Source: Staphylococcus saprophyticus subsp. saprophyticus ATCC 15305 = NCTC 7292 (GTDB lineage Bacteria; Bacillota; Bacilli; Staphylococcales; Staphylococcaceae). Taken from it: a stretch of 64,000 bases of DNA. The translations under genes and the position numbers were made by a program. Numbering within the stretch: the stretch's first letter is position 1; the number at the start of each line of letters is the position of its first letter. The notes below the pieces were generated by a model that did not search any database, was not told the origin of the DNA, and saw only the letters and a list, made by a program, of their open reading frames with translations. Positions 49,986-58,719 of the stretch are shown one piece after another. The stretch is taken from contig NC_007350.1 in NCBI RefSeq assembly GCF_000010125.1, positions 434,001-498,000 on the forward strand. The letters are read 5' to 3'.

Positions 49986-50172
49986 TCAATCACCTCTAAA
50001 TTATATGTATTTTTAAAAATAATAAAAAAATTATAACATAATTATCCCTTAATTCATAGTAAACTTATCGGAAAACAAGAGTTAAGTTTTTGAAAAAGCT
50101 AATTATAGATAAATAAAAGGTTTTCATAGTAGAATAAAGTTAATAAAAAAATTATTAAGAGGTGTAATTTTT

Positions 50173-50765
50173 ATGACTAATGAAAAAGAAAATATTAAAG
50201 TAAATGCATTTATTGATAGATTGAAACAATGGCAAGAGGAATTTAAAATTTTACGTGAAATTATAAATGAAACGGAATTAACTGAAGATTATAAATGGAT
50301 GCATCCTTGCTACACGTTAGATGATAAAAATGTCGTTATCATACAAGACTTTAAGCATTATTGCGCATTACTTTTTGAAAAAGGTGCTATTATGGAAGAT
50401 CCTTATCAATCACTTATACAACAAACTAAAAATGTACAAGCAGCAAGACAATTACGTTTCGAAAGTTTAGATGAAGTTAATCAACGTAGAGACGAGATTA
50501 AATGGTATGTTGAAGAAGCGATTAGAATAGAAAAATCAGGTAAGAAAGTACCTATGAAAAAACTGAAGACTATGATATGCCTGAAGAATTACAAGCAAAA
50601 TTAGATGCAATGCCAGAATTAAAAGAAGCATTCAATAACTTAACGCCTGGTAGACAAAGGCAATATATGTATCATATTGGTCAGGCAAAGAGAGCGGCAA
50701 CACGTGAAAATCGAGTAGAAAAATATATTGATTATATATTGGATGGCAAAGGCATGAATGATTAA
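50173..50765 (+). pseudogene. YdeI/OmpD-associated (DUF1801) family protein split by a frameshift in an A-run
   Basis: Frame 1 from ATG 50173 encodes a DUF1801 domain (YKWMHPCYTLDDKNVVIIQDFKHYCALLFEKGAIM near 44-78, then EVNQRRDEIKWYVEEAIRIEKSGKKVP). It shifts at the A6 run 50557-50562, after which frame 1 soon stops. The frame one base over continues as TEDYDMPEELQAKLDAMPELKEAFNNLTPGRQRQY and NRVEKYIDYILDGKG, the OmdA-type C-terminus. A seventh A would give an intact protein of about 197 residues. The function of the family is unknown. The A-run makes sequencing error, true mutation or slippage all possible. Confidence 0.85.
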
Positions 50766-51002
50766 ATACTTGAAAGCATTTGTATAAGTAAAAGAAGTTA
50801 TCATGTGAACGACGTATGCAAAAATACAAAGCGGATTGCCTTATGAAGGTTAACGCTTGAGTTATGATAAAATAGCACACATTTTAGTTTAGCATCCAAA
50901 AATGAAGTTGCAACTTTATCATATATCGTATATAGTTTGCTCGAATATAAAACTACGGTTAAGTCATATTTTGAAACGTATTTTGAGAAAGAAGGTGTAT
51001 GA

Positions 51003-51563
51003 ATGCCGAGAGTTTCCAAGAGGATACAATTACTACAAGCTGCTGCAGCAATTGTAGATGAGCAAGGTAGTGAATATTTAACGCTAGATGCCGTTGCCAA
51101 AAAGGCAGGTGTCAGTAAAGGTGGGCTATTGTATCACTTTAAAAACAAGTTTGCATTAATTCAAGGTCTTGTTGATCATGCCGATGAATTATATAGAGAA
51201 AATGTGAATGGACATGTACATGCAGATAAACAAGACCAAGGGAAATGGGCACGGGCGTTTATTGAAGCGACGAGATCTCATCGTTCAGAAAATGGATCGA
51301 TTACCTCAGGAATGCTTGCTGCACAAGGTATTAATAGCAATTTGTTATTACCTTTACAGGACACTTATAAAGAGTGGCAAACTAATATTGAAAATGATGG
51401 ATTAGACAAAGTAGACGCTACAATTATTCGTCTGGCAGTGGATGGTTTGTGGCTTTCAGAAATATTTGGACTAGATGGACTTGATGAAAACATGAGAGAA
51501 CAAGTTTTGAATAGATTAACCGAATATACGCACCCCAATAAAAATCAAGAAAGCAATGGCTAA
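51003..51563 (+). CDS. TetR family regulator next to the carnitine genes
   Basis: A 186-residue TetR-type repressor. The N-terminal helix-turn-helix is LTLDAVAKKAGVSKGGLLYHFKNKFALIQGLV near 25-56, typical of the BetI/AcrR-like group, and the C-terminal ligand domain has WLSEIFGLDGLD. GAAGGTGT precedes the ATG. It has its own terminator, and the operon that follows has a promoter with a dyad in its spacer (51678-51706). The regulator therefore probably represses carnitine breakdown and responds to carnitine or an intermediate. That link is inference from position and operator architecture. Confidence 0.85.
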   Translation: MPRVSKRIQLLQAAAAIVDEQGSEYLTLDAVAKKAGVSKGGLLYHFKNKFALIQGLVDHADELYRENVNGHVHADKQDQGKWARAFIEATRSHRSENGSITSGMLAAQGINSNLLLPLQDTYKEWQTNIENDGLDKVDATIIRLAVDGLWLSEIFGLDGLDENMREQVLNRLTEYTHPNKNQESNG

Positions 51564-51621
51564 ATGTTCTAAATTAATAAAAAAATAATAAAATGTTTAA
51601 TTCATGTAAACCACTGATAGT

Positions 51622-51664
51622 ATAAGGATAATCAACTTTTGAATGTTGTTTATCCTTATTTTTT
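51622..51664 (+). terminator. Terminator between the TetR gene and the carnitine operon
   Basis: ATAAGGATAATCAAC (51622-51636) pairs with 51645-51659 with one mismatch, then T4-T6. Confidence 0.75.
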
Positions 51665-51677
51665 ATATTTATAAAAC

Positions 51678-51706
51678 TTGAAACTAAACCGTCTGGTTGG
51701 TACACT
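51678..51706 (+). promoter_or_regulatory. Promoter with internal dyad operator for the carnitine operon
   Basis: TTGAAA (51678-51683), 17 bp, TACACT (51701-51706) is a good sigma-A promoter. The dyad AACC-GTCT-GGTT (51687-51698) lies wholly in the spacer, a classic place for a TetR-type repressor. Confidence 0.6.
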
Positions 51707-51745
51707 TAGCGATGTGTTAAATAACTCTGTGGAGGTTTATAATCA

Positions 51746-52633
51746 ATGAAAAAAGTGATGCTAACAGCAGCTTTAACAGGTGCTGGAGATACTACAGCAA
51801 AGAATAAGTGTGTTCCTGTAACACCTCAAGAGATTGCTGAATCAGCAATAAAATGTGCAAGAGCAGGCGCGACAGTTGCACATATTCATGCGAGAGATCC
51901 AGAGACAGGTGGTATTAGCCACGATGTTGAATTTTTCAAAGAAGCCGTACGACTTATTAGAGCTGCAGATGAAGATATTATTATAAATATTACGTCAGGT
52001 GGTGGCGGAGATTTTATTCCAAACCTTGAAGATCCATATCTCGCTGCAGAAGGATCTGATATACAAACACCAGAAGAAAGACATGAACCGATAGGCAGCT
52101 TACTACCTGAAATGTGTACTTTAGATTGTGGTAGTGTCAACATGGGAGATACAGTTTATTTAAGTCCAACTGATTGGTTAAGAAAACAAGCTCAACTTGT
52201 AAAAGAGGCTGGTGTTAAGCCTGAATTAGAGTGCTTTGACAGTGGTCATATTTCATTCGCTAAGCAATTAATCAGTGAAGGATTAATTGATGGTGAACCA
52301 ATGTTCCAATTTTGTTTAGGTATACCTTGGGGAGCTGAAAATGATCCAGAAACGATAGAATACTTTAAAACGCGTATACCGGAGCATGCCCACTGGTCAG
52401 CATTTGGTATTGGAAGAATGCAATTTCCAACGGTTGAAGAAGCAGCAAAGCGTGGCGGCAACGTTCGTGTTGGATTAGAAGACAATTTATATTTAGCCAA
52501 AGGTGTTAAGGCAACAAATGAGCAATTAGTTGAAAAAGCTGTCGAAATATTGAACGGATTAGATATAGAACCAATGACCCCGGCAGAAGCACGTAAAAAA
52601 TATCAATTAAGAGATCCACAAGGAGGAGCATAA
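51746..52633 (+). CDS. Beta-keto acid cleavage enzyme (3-dehydrocarnitine cleavage)
   Basis: A 295-residue zinc-dependent TIM-barrel of the BKACE/DUF849 family. These enzymes join a beta-keto acid to acetyl-CoA and release acetoacetate plus a new CoA thioester. The zinc motif HIHARDPETG is near 47-56, and NITSGGGGDF near 80-89 and the PELECFDSGH region near 158-168 are conserved. The neighbouring L-carnitine dehydrogenase makes 3-dehydrocarnitine, so the predicted products are betainyl-CoA and acetoacetate. GGAGG precedes the ATG, and the stop overlaps the next start by one base (TAATG). The family has many substrates; the assignment rests on context. Confidence 0.85.
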   Translation: MKKVMLTAALTGAGDTTAKNKCVPVTPQEIAESAIKCARAGATVAHIHARDPETGGISHDVEFFKEAVRLIRAADEDIIINITSGGGGDFIPNLEDPYLAAEGSDIQTPEERHEPIGSLLPEMCTLDCGSVNMGDTVYLSPTDWLRKQAQLVKEAGVKPELECFDSGHISFAKQLISEGLIDGEPMFQFCLGIPWGAENDPETIEYFKTRIPEHAHWSAFGIGRMQFPTVEEAAKRGGNVRVGLEDNLYLAKGVKATNEQLVEKAVEILNGLDIEPMTPAEARKKYQLRDPQGGA

Positions 52634-53598
52634 TGAAGTTTGCAGTTGTAGGTACAGGCGTTATCGGAAGTGGATGGATTACTAGAATGTTAGCTCATGG
52701 GCATGAAGTCATTGCTACAGACCCAAGTGAAGGCGCATATGAAAGAATGTTAAAACAAGTGAAACAAAATTGGCCATATGCAGAACAATTAGGTTTAGCA
52801 GAAGGCGCTGCAATCGATAATTTAACATTTACACCTTATTTGGAAGAAGCGGTTAAAGATGCAGATCATATACAAGAAAATGTTCCAGAAATTGAATCTT
52901 TAAAAGATCAAGTGCTGACAGAAATTGATTTTTATGCGAAAACAGATGCAACGATTGGTTCGAGTACTTCTGGTATTATGCCATCAGAATTGCAACAAAA
53001 TTTACAACATCCTGAGAGATTGATTGTAGCCCACCCATTTCATCCAGTTTATATTTTACCGCTCGTTGAAATCGTTCCTGGTAAAGCAACAACGGAAGCA
53101 ACAACATTAAAAGCTGAAGAAATTTACGAAAGCATTGGTATGGATGTACTTCATGTTAGACATGAGATTGAAGGACATGTAGCAGATAGATTAATGGAAG
53201 CACTATGGAGAGAGGCATTGCACATTGTTAATGATGGTATAGCGACAACGGAAGAAGTTGATAAAGCATTTACACATGCTGCAGGTTTGCGCTATGCACA
53301 ATATGGTCCATTCATGACTTTCCATTTGGCCGGTGGTGAAGGCGGTATGCGTCACATGCTGAAACAATTTGGTCCAGCTTTAAAAAAACCATGGACTAAA
53401 TTAGTAGCACCAGAATTAACACAGGACCTGTATGAAGAAGTGGTCAATGGCTGTGAATCATCTTCTCAAGGACAAACAATGGCGGAACTTGACCAAAAAC
53501 GTAATGAATTCTTAGTAAAAGTAAAACAACTTGCTGAGTCATATTGGCCAGAAGATACACCCTCTATGAAAAAGAAAACACAACAATCGGTGAAATAA
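52633..53598 (+). CDS. L-carnitine dehydrogenase
   Basis: A 321-residue protein of the 3-hydroxyacyl-CoA dehydrogenase superfamily. The NAD-binding start is FAVVGTGVIGSGWITRMLAHGHEVIATDPS near 3-32. The catalytic His-Glu region is SSTSGIMPSEL then VAHPFHPVYILPLVEIVPG near 137-155. The segment HAAGLRYAQYGPFMTFHLAGGEGGMRHML near 216-244 distinguishes L-carnitine dehydrogenase from ordinary HAD enzymes. It oxidises L-carnitine to 3-dehydrocarnitine with NAD. It is tightly coupled to the cleavage enzyme and the thioesterase on either side, the gene set known from carnitine-degrading Pseudomonas and rhizobia. Confidence 0.9.
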   Translation: MKFAVVGTGVIGSGWITRMLAHGHEVIATDPSEGAYERMLKQVKQNWPYAEQLGLAEGAAIDNLTFTPYLEEAVKDADHIQENVPEIESLKDQVLTEIDFYAKTDATIGSSTSGIMPSELQQNLQHPERLIVAHPFHPVYILPLVEIVPGKATTEATTLKAEEIYESIGMDVLHVRHEIEGHVADRLMEALWREALHIVNDGIATTEEVDKAFTHAAGLRYAQYGPFMTFHLAGGEGGMRHMLKQFGPALKKPWTKLVAPELTQDLYEEVVNGCESSSQGQTMAELDQKRNEFLVKVKQLAESYWPEDTPSMKKKTQQSVK

Positions 53599-53599
53599 A

Positions 53600-54073
53600 A
53601 TGACAAACAAATTATATGAATACAAGACGCATGTAAATGAAGCTTGGGTCGACCATAATGGGCATATGAATGACGCAGAATATAATCGTGTATTTAGTGA
53701 TGCAACGGATGCATGGCTCGCATTTTTAGGGTTAGATGTGCAAACAATTGAAACGTTGGACTACACTGTCTTTACTTTAGAAAACCACGTTATGTATTTA
53801 AAAGAAATTAAAGTAAATGAAGCGATTACTGCTTCAGTTGAGTTATTTGATTACGACGCCAAAAGATTACATGTGTTTATGACATTAAGTGATGAAGCAA
53901 ATGATAAGTGTGCAACTTATGAGGTTATGTTAATGGGAATGAATACTAAATTGCATAAGCCTGATGCTTTTCCTACTGATATACAAAAAGCAATTGATGA
54001 TTATGCACAACATGCTTCAATAAAAAAACAACCCAAAGAACTTGGACATCTTATTGGTATAAAACGTAAATAA
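53600..54073 (+). CDS. Hot-dog thioesterase, probable betainyl-CoA thioesterase
   Basis: A 157-residue hot-dog fold protein of the 4-hydroxybenzoyl-CoA thioesterase type. The motif VDHNGHMNDAEYNRVFSDATDAWL near 17-40 has the DxxGHMN-type active site, followed by the helix. It starts two bases after the dehydrogenase stop, so it is the third gene of the carnitine operon. In known carnitine pathways a thioesterase of this kind hydrolyses betainyl-CoA to glycine betaine and CoA. That substrate is inferred from context. Confidence 0.85.
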   Translation: MTNKLYEYKTHVNEAWVDHNGHMNDAEYNRVFSDATDAWLAFLGLDVQTIETLDYTVFTLENHVMYLKEIKVNEAITASVELFDYDAKRLHVFMTLSDEANDKCATYEVMLMGMNTKLHKPDAFPTDIQKAIDDYAQHASIKKQPKELGHLIGIKRK

Positions 54074-54126
54074 AATTTTTGAATGAGTTTGAAACGATTG
54101 AATAAAAAGGTGTTAAAAATATTTTA

Positions 54127-54148
54127 TATAACCAAATATTTGGTTATA
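54127..54148. promoter_or_regulatory. Perfect 22-bp palindrome upstream of opuCA
   Basis: The palindrome has core ACCAAATATTTGGT and TATA flanks on both sides. It lies 53 bp after the thioesterase stop and 220 bp before opuCA. No T-run follows, so it looks like an operator rather than a terminator. The regulator is unknown; a GbsR/MarR- or TetR-type protein is plausible. Confidence 0.5.
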
Positions 54149-54369
54149 AATTGTTTAATGTTATTTATTAATGTATCTTGTTATATATAGGATGATAAAA
54201 TCAAAGCTAAATTGATTATTCTGTTTTGATTGTTTACACACGAATAAAGTAGGGCTATGTGTGCTCATGTTTTTACTTATTTTTTAGTATTTGTATAACA
54301 TCCACAGATAGTCCTATATTTATTATGAAATATTTGAAATTGAATATGTACATAGAAAGGAATTGACTC

Positions 54370-55554
54370 ATGTTAAGTATTAAAAACTTATCTAAAGTCT
54401 ATGGTGGAGGAAAGAAAGCTGTAGATAATATTTCACTTGAGATTGAAGCCGGTGAATTTATTGCATTTATAGGGACAAGTGGTAGTGGTAAAACAACTGC
54501 TTTAAGAATGATCAATAGAATGATTGAAGCAACTGAAGGGCAAATAGCTATAAATGGCAAAGATGTTCGCAAAATGAACCCAGTTGAGCTACGTAGAAAA
54601 ATTGGGTATGTGATACAACAAATTGGATTGATGCCACATATGACGATTAGAGAAAATATCGTATTAGTACCTAAACTTTTAAAATGGTCTCAAGAAAAGA
54701 AAGAGAAAAAAGCTAAAGAACTGATAAAATTAGTGGATTTACCAGAAGAATTTTTAGATAGATATCCTTCGCAGCTCTCAGGAGGACAACAGCAACGTAT
54801 CGGTGTTGTGCGTGCGTTAGCAGCAGAACAAGATATCATTTTAATGGATGAACCATTTGGCGCGTTAGATCCAATTACGAGAGATACGTTGCAAGACTTG
54901 GTTAAAGAACTACAACAAAAGTTAGGTAAGACCTTCATTTTCGTTACACATGATATGGATGAAGCTATTAAACTGGCAGATAAAATTTGCATTATGTCTG
55001 AGGGACGTGTCATACAATTTGATACGCCAGACAATATTTTAAGACATCCTGAAAACGATTTCGTAAGAGACTTTATTGGTCAAAATAGATTGATTCAAGA
55101 TAGACCTAACATGCGTACAGTTAAAGATGCGATGATTAAACCTGTAACAGTTCATGCGGATAGCTCATTAAATGAAGCAGTTAAGATTATGAGAGATCGT
55201 CGTGTTGATACCATCTTTGTTGTGGGTAACAATCGTAGATTACTTGGATATTTAGATATTGAAGATATCAATCAAGGTTTACGTGGAAATAAAGAACTGA
55301 TTGATACAATGCAACGCGATATCTATCGCGTAAGAATAGACAGTAAATTACAAGATTCAGTTCGTACAATATTGAAAAGAAATGTAAGAAACGTACCTGT
55401 AGTGGATAGTGATGAAGAAACGTTAATTGGATTGGTTACGAGAGCAAACTTAGTAGATATCGTGTATGACAGTATCTGGGGAGAAACAGATGAAGACGAT
55501 GATGCTACACAAGACGCAATTGTTGAGCCCGATAATGTAGGAGCTGATAAGTAA
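54370..55554 (+). CDS. opuCA: OpuC-type osmolyte ABC importer, ATPase
   Basis: Energises uptake of glycine betaine, carnitine and choline-type osmolytes. 394 residues: an ATPase domain with Walker A GTSGSGKTT near 37-45, signature LSGGQQQR near 137-144 and Walker B IILMDEPFGALDP near 156-168. Two CBS domains follow at about 255-375 (VKDAMIKPVTVHADSSLNEAVKIM, then NVRNVPVVDSDEETLIGLVTRANLVDIVYD); these sense ionic strength in relatives. The acidic tail (about 375-394) is normal. AGAAAGGAA precedes the ATG. Its stop overlaps opuCB by one base. Confidence 0.93.
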   Translation: MLSIKNLSKVYGGGKKAVDNISLEIEAGEFIAFIGTSGSGKTTALRMINRMIEATEGQIAINGKDVRKMNPVELRRKIGYVIQQIGLMPHMTIRENIVLVPKLLKWSQEKKEKKAKELIKLVDLPEEFLDRYPSQLSGGQQQRIGVVRALAAEQDIILMDEPFGALDPITRDTLQDLVKELQQKLGKTFIFVTHDMDEAIKLADKICIMSEGRVIQFDTPDNILRHPENDFVRDFIGQNRLIQDRPNMRTVKDAMIKPVTVHADSSLNEAVKIMRDRRVDTIFVVGNNRRLLGYLDIEDINQGLRGNKELIDTMQRDIYRVRIDSKLQDSVRTILKRNVRNVPVVDSDEETLIGLVTRANLVDIVYDSIWGETDEDDDATQDAIVEPDNVGADK

Positions 55555-56189
55555 TGAAACAATTCATAGAGCAATATGGTGGGCAACTGATTTCCAAAAC
55601 AGTCGAACACTTTTATATCTCAATGATCGCTTTGTTAATTGCAATCGTAGTCGCAGTACCATTAGGTATTATACTATCCAAAATGAAAAGAACTTCAAAC
55701 ATTGTTCTCACAATTGCTGGTGTATTACAAACGATACCAACATTAGCAGTATTAGCTGTAATGATACCAATCTTTGGTGTTGGAAAATTACCGGCCATTG
55801 TCGCATTATTTATCTATGTACTACTACCAATATTAAATAACACAGTATTAGGTGTTAAGAATATTGATAGTAATCTTAAAGAAGCAGCAATCAGTATGGG
55901 GATGACACGCTTTCAATTAATGAAAGACGTTGAATTACCATTAGCTTTACCATTAATCTTGGGTGGTATTCGATTATCATCTGTTTATGTCATTAGTTGG
56001 GCAACACTTGCAAGTTATGTAGGTGCAGGTGGCTTAGGTGACTTTGTATTTAATGGATTGAACTTATATGACCCATTAATGATTGTGAGTGCAGCTGTAT
56101 TAGTTACAGCATTAGCATTAATAGTGGATGTACTATTATCATTAGTAGAAAAATGGGCAGTACCCAAAGGATTAAAAGTATCCAGATAA
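55554..56189 (+). CDS. opuCB: OpuC-type osmolyte ABC importer, permease 1
   Basis: 211-residue permease with about five to six helices. The ATPase-contact (EAA) loop is in KEAAISMGMTRFQLMKDVELPLALPLILGGIRL near 103-135, after the family stretch GVLQTIPTLAVLAVMIPIFG near 55-74. WATLASYVGAGGLGDFVFNGLN near 144-165 is typical of OpuCB/OpuCD. Start overlaps opuCA; opuCC follows after 15 bp. It pairs with the paralogous permease OpuCD. Confidence 0.93.
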   Translation: MKQFIEQYGGQLISKTVEHFYISMIALLIAIVVAVPLGIILSKMKRTSNIVLTIAGVLQTIPTLAVLAVMIPIFGVGKLPAIVALFIYVLLPILNNTVLGVKNIDSNLKEAAISMGMTRFQLMKDVELPLALPLILGGIRLSSVYVISWATLASYVGAGGLGDFVFNGLNLYDPLMIVSAAVLVTALALIVDVLLSLVEKWAVPKGLKVSR

Positions 56190-56204
56190 TTTAAGGAGGA
56201 CATT

Positions 56205-57146
56205 ATGAAAAAGATAAAACAGTATTGTATCGTGCTTGTACTGTGTCTGACGGTGTTATCTGGATGTAGTTTACCCGGTTTAGGTGGAAATAGCTCAGAC
56301 GACGAGGTCAAAATCACAGCACTTGCAACGAGCGAGTCACAAATTATGTCTCATATGTTGAGACTATTAATAGAACATGATACAGAAGGAAAAATCAAAC
56401 CATCATTAATTAACAACTTAGGATCGAGTACCATTCAACATAACGCACTCGTAAATGGTGATGCAAACTTATCAGGTGCCCGTTATAATGGTACGGATTT
56501 AACAGGTGCATTAAATGAAGATCCTATTAAAGATCCAAAAAAAGCTATGAAAGCGACACAAGATGGTTTCCAAAAGAAATTTGATCAAACATTTTTTGAT
56601 TCATATGGATTTGCAAACACTTATGCATTTATGGTAACTAAAGCAACTGCTGAAAAATATAATTTAGAAACTGTGTCTGATTTAAAAGCGCATAGCGATA
56701 AATTGAAACTAGGTGTCGATAGTTCATGGTTAAACCGTGAAGGCGATGGTTATCCAGGATTTACGAAAGCATATGGCTTTGATTTTAATACAGTACGACC
56801 AATGCAAATCGGATTAGTATATGATGCATTGAATTCGAATAATTTAGATGTAGCAGTCGGGTATTCAACGGATGGTCGAATTGCCGCATATGATTTAAAA
56901 GTATTGAAAGATGACAAACATTTCTTCCCACCTTATGACGCAAGTTCAGTGGCGACAAATAATTTATTAAAACAGCATCCAGAATTAAAACCAACAATAG
57001 AAAAATTACACAATAAAATTTCAACGAGTGAAATGCAGAAACTTAATTATCAAGCTGATGGTGAAGGTCAAGAGCCTGCAGTCGTCGCTGAAAAATTCTT
57101 AAAAGCACATAACTATTTTGAAAATGATAAGAAAGGTGGTCATTAG
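56205..57146 (+). CDS. opuCC: OpuC-type osmolyte-binding lipoprotein
   Basis: Extracellular solute-binding lipoprotein of the quaternary ammonium family. 313 residues with an N-terminal signal (KKIKQYC then a hydrophobic core) and the lipobox LSGC with Cys at 21. The mature part shows ITALATSESQIMSHMLRLLIEH near 38-59, NALVNGDANLSGARYNGTDL near 82-101 and LGVDSSWLNREGDGYPGFTKAYGF near 170-193, typical OpuCC segments with aromatic cage residues. AAGGAGG precedes the ATG. It sits between the two permease genes in the usual order. Confidence 0.93.
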   Translation: MKKIKQYCIVLVLCLTVLSGCSLPGLGGNSSDDEVKITALATSESQIMSHMLRLLIEHDTEGKIKPSLINNLGSSTIQHNALVNGDANLSGARYNGTDLTGALNEDPIKDPKKAMKATQDGFQKKFDQTFFDSYGFANTYAFMVTKATAEKYNLETVSDLKAHSDKLKLGVDSSWLNREGDGYPGFTKAYGFDFNTVRPMQIGLVYDALNSNNLDVAVGYSTDGRIAAYDLKVLKDDKHFFPPYDASSVATNNLLKQHPELKPTIEKLHNKISTSEMQKLNYQADGEGQEPAVVAEKFLKAHNYFENDKKGGH

Positions 57147-57148
57147 TA

Positions 57149-57838
57149 ATGGAAGGTAATTTATTTCAACAATTAATTGAATATTATTCAGTAAACTTTG
57201 GCTACCTATGGGATTTATTTATTAAGCATTTACTTATGTCTGTTTATGGTGTTCTATTTGCAGCTATTGTAGGTATTCCTATTGGTATCGTCATTGCAAG
57301 ATATAAAAAATTGTCTTGGACAATTATTACCATTGCAAACATCATTCAAACTGTACCTGTTATTGCGATGTTAGCAATATTAATGTTAGTGATGGGACTA
57401 GGTCCTACAACTGTAGTGGTAACGGTATTCTTATACGCACTATTACCAATTATAAAAAATACATTTACTGGTATTGTTGGTGTCGATGAAAATATTAAAG
57501 ATGCCGGTAAAGGTATGGGAATGACGCGCAATCAAGTCTTGCGTATGATTGAATTACCATTATCTTTATCAGTCATTCTTGGTGGACTGAGAATTGCGCT
57601 TGTTGTAGCCATCGGGGTTGTTGCAGTCGGCTCATTCATAGGTGCGCCAACTTTAGGTGACATTGTTATTCGAGGTACGAATGCAACAGACGGAACAACA
57701 TTTATTTTAGCTGGTGCAATTCCAATTGCTTTAATTGCAATTTTAATTGATATCTTCTTAAGATTTTTGGAAAAACGTTTAGATCCATCTAATAAAACGC
57801 ATAAGAAGAAAAAACACGAAACACAAAGTATTAATTAA
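57149..57838 (+). CDS. opuCD: OpuC-type osmolyte ABC importer, permease 2
   Basis: 229-residue permease, paralogue of OpuCB. IANIIQTVPVIAMLAILMLVMGLGPTTVVV near 59-88, then KDAGKGMGMTRNQVLRMIELPLSLSVILGG near 118-147 with the EAA-type loop. The C-terminus is short and basic (KKKKHE). It begins three bases after opuCC, completing the four-gene importer. An esterase gene follows after 18 bp with no terminator. Confidence 0.93.
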   Translation: MEGNLFQQLIEYYSVNFGYLWDLFIKHLLMSVYGVLFAAIVGIPIGIVIARYKKLSWTIITIANIIQTVPVIAMLAILMLVMGLGPTTVVVTVFLYALLPIIKNTFTGIVGVDENIKDAGKGMGMTRNQVLRMIELPLSLSVILGGLRIALVVAIGVVAVGSFIGAPTLGDIVIRGTNATDGTTFILAGAIPIALIAILIDIFLRFLEKRLDPSNKTHKKKKHETQSIN

Positions 57839-57856
57839 TAAAGGTTGTGACTGACT

Positions 57857-58621
57857 TTGGCAATATTATCAATAAACTATAATTCGACGACGATTGGTAT
57901 GCATCATCCTTTTATAGTGATTTTACCTGAAGACGCTACTTATTTTGATTCAAATGCACAACCGAAAGCGTTGAAAACGTTATTGCTTTTACACGGACTT
58001 TCAAGTGACGAAACGTCGTATATGCGTTATACGAGTATTGAACGGTATGCAAATGAGCATCAATTAGCAGTAATCATGCCGAATGCAGATCATAGTGGTT
58101 ATAGTAATATGGTGTATGGTCATAAATATTATGATTATATACTTGAAGTATTGGATTATGCGCATCAAATATTACCACTCTCGACTAGCAAAGAGGACAA
58201 TTTTATTGCGGGACATTCGATGGGTGGCTATGGCACAATCAAATATGCGCTGTTAGAAGGTCATCGTTTTGCGAAAGCTTGTCCTTTATCTGCTGCATTT
58301 AACGCACAAGGTTTGATTGATTATGATTGGTATGATTATTCTGGATTTGCAATTGCTGGTCCAAATGCACAAGTAGCAAATACAAACTTAGATCCGTATT
58401 ATTTAGTGGATGAAGCGATTAAGAAACAAAAAGAAATTCCCGAATTGCTTATCATGTGTGGTACAGAAGATGATTTATACCGAGACAATCAGCAGTTTGT
58501 ACAATATTTAAATAAACGCCAAATACCAAACATATTTGAAGATGGACCTGGTGAACATGATTACGCATATTGGGATAAAGCGATACAACGTGCAATCAAG
58601 TGGTTCATAGAAGGAATATAG
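57857..58621 (+). CDS. Carboxylesterase of the alpha/beta-hydrolase fold (EstA/FrmB-like)
   Basis: A 254-residue serine hydrolase of the esterase-D/tributyrin esterase group. The oxyanion segment is LLLLHGLSSDETSYMRYTSIERYA near 42-65; the nucleophile Ser is in AGHSMGGYGTIKYALL near 117-132; the acid is near TEDDLY at about 203; the His is in GPGEHDYAYWD near 234-244. The start is probably TTG 57857, with AAAGG somewhat far upstream, so the start is less certain than most. Adjacency suggests cotranscription with opuC. It could hydrolyse acylcarnitine- or choline-ester-type osmolyte precursors, but this is speculation. Confidence 0.82.
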   Translation: MAILSINYNSTTIGMHHPFIVILPEDATYFDSNAQPKALKTLLLLHGLSSDETSYMRYTSIERYANEHQLAVIMPNADHSGYSNMVYGHKYYDYILEVLDYAHQILPLSTSKEDNFIAGHSMGGYGTIKYALLEGHRFAKACPLSAAFNAQGLIDYDWYDYSGFAIAGPNAQVANTNLDPYYLVDEAIKKQKEIPELLIMCGTEDDLYRDNQQFVQYLNKRQIPNIFEDGPGEHDYAYWDKAIQRAIKWFIEGI

Positions 58622-58653
58622 AAAATCAAATTGGAATGATATGAGTCACAAAA

Positions 58654-58719
58654 AAGCATCCTCATAGGGGGATGCTTCAGACTGTCTACAAAGTCTCCGA
58701 CTTTGTTGGCAGTTTTTTT
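58654..58719 (+). terminator. Double hairpin terminator after the opuC-esterase genes
   Basis: AAGCATCC (58654-58661) pairs with GGATGCTT (58670-58677). A second stem, ACAAAGTC (58688-58695) with GACTTTGT (58699-58706) extended by ACTG/CAGT, ends in T7. Confidence 0.75.
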
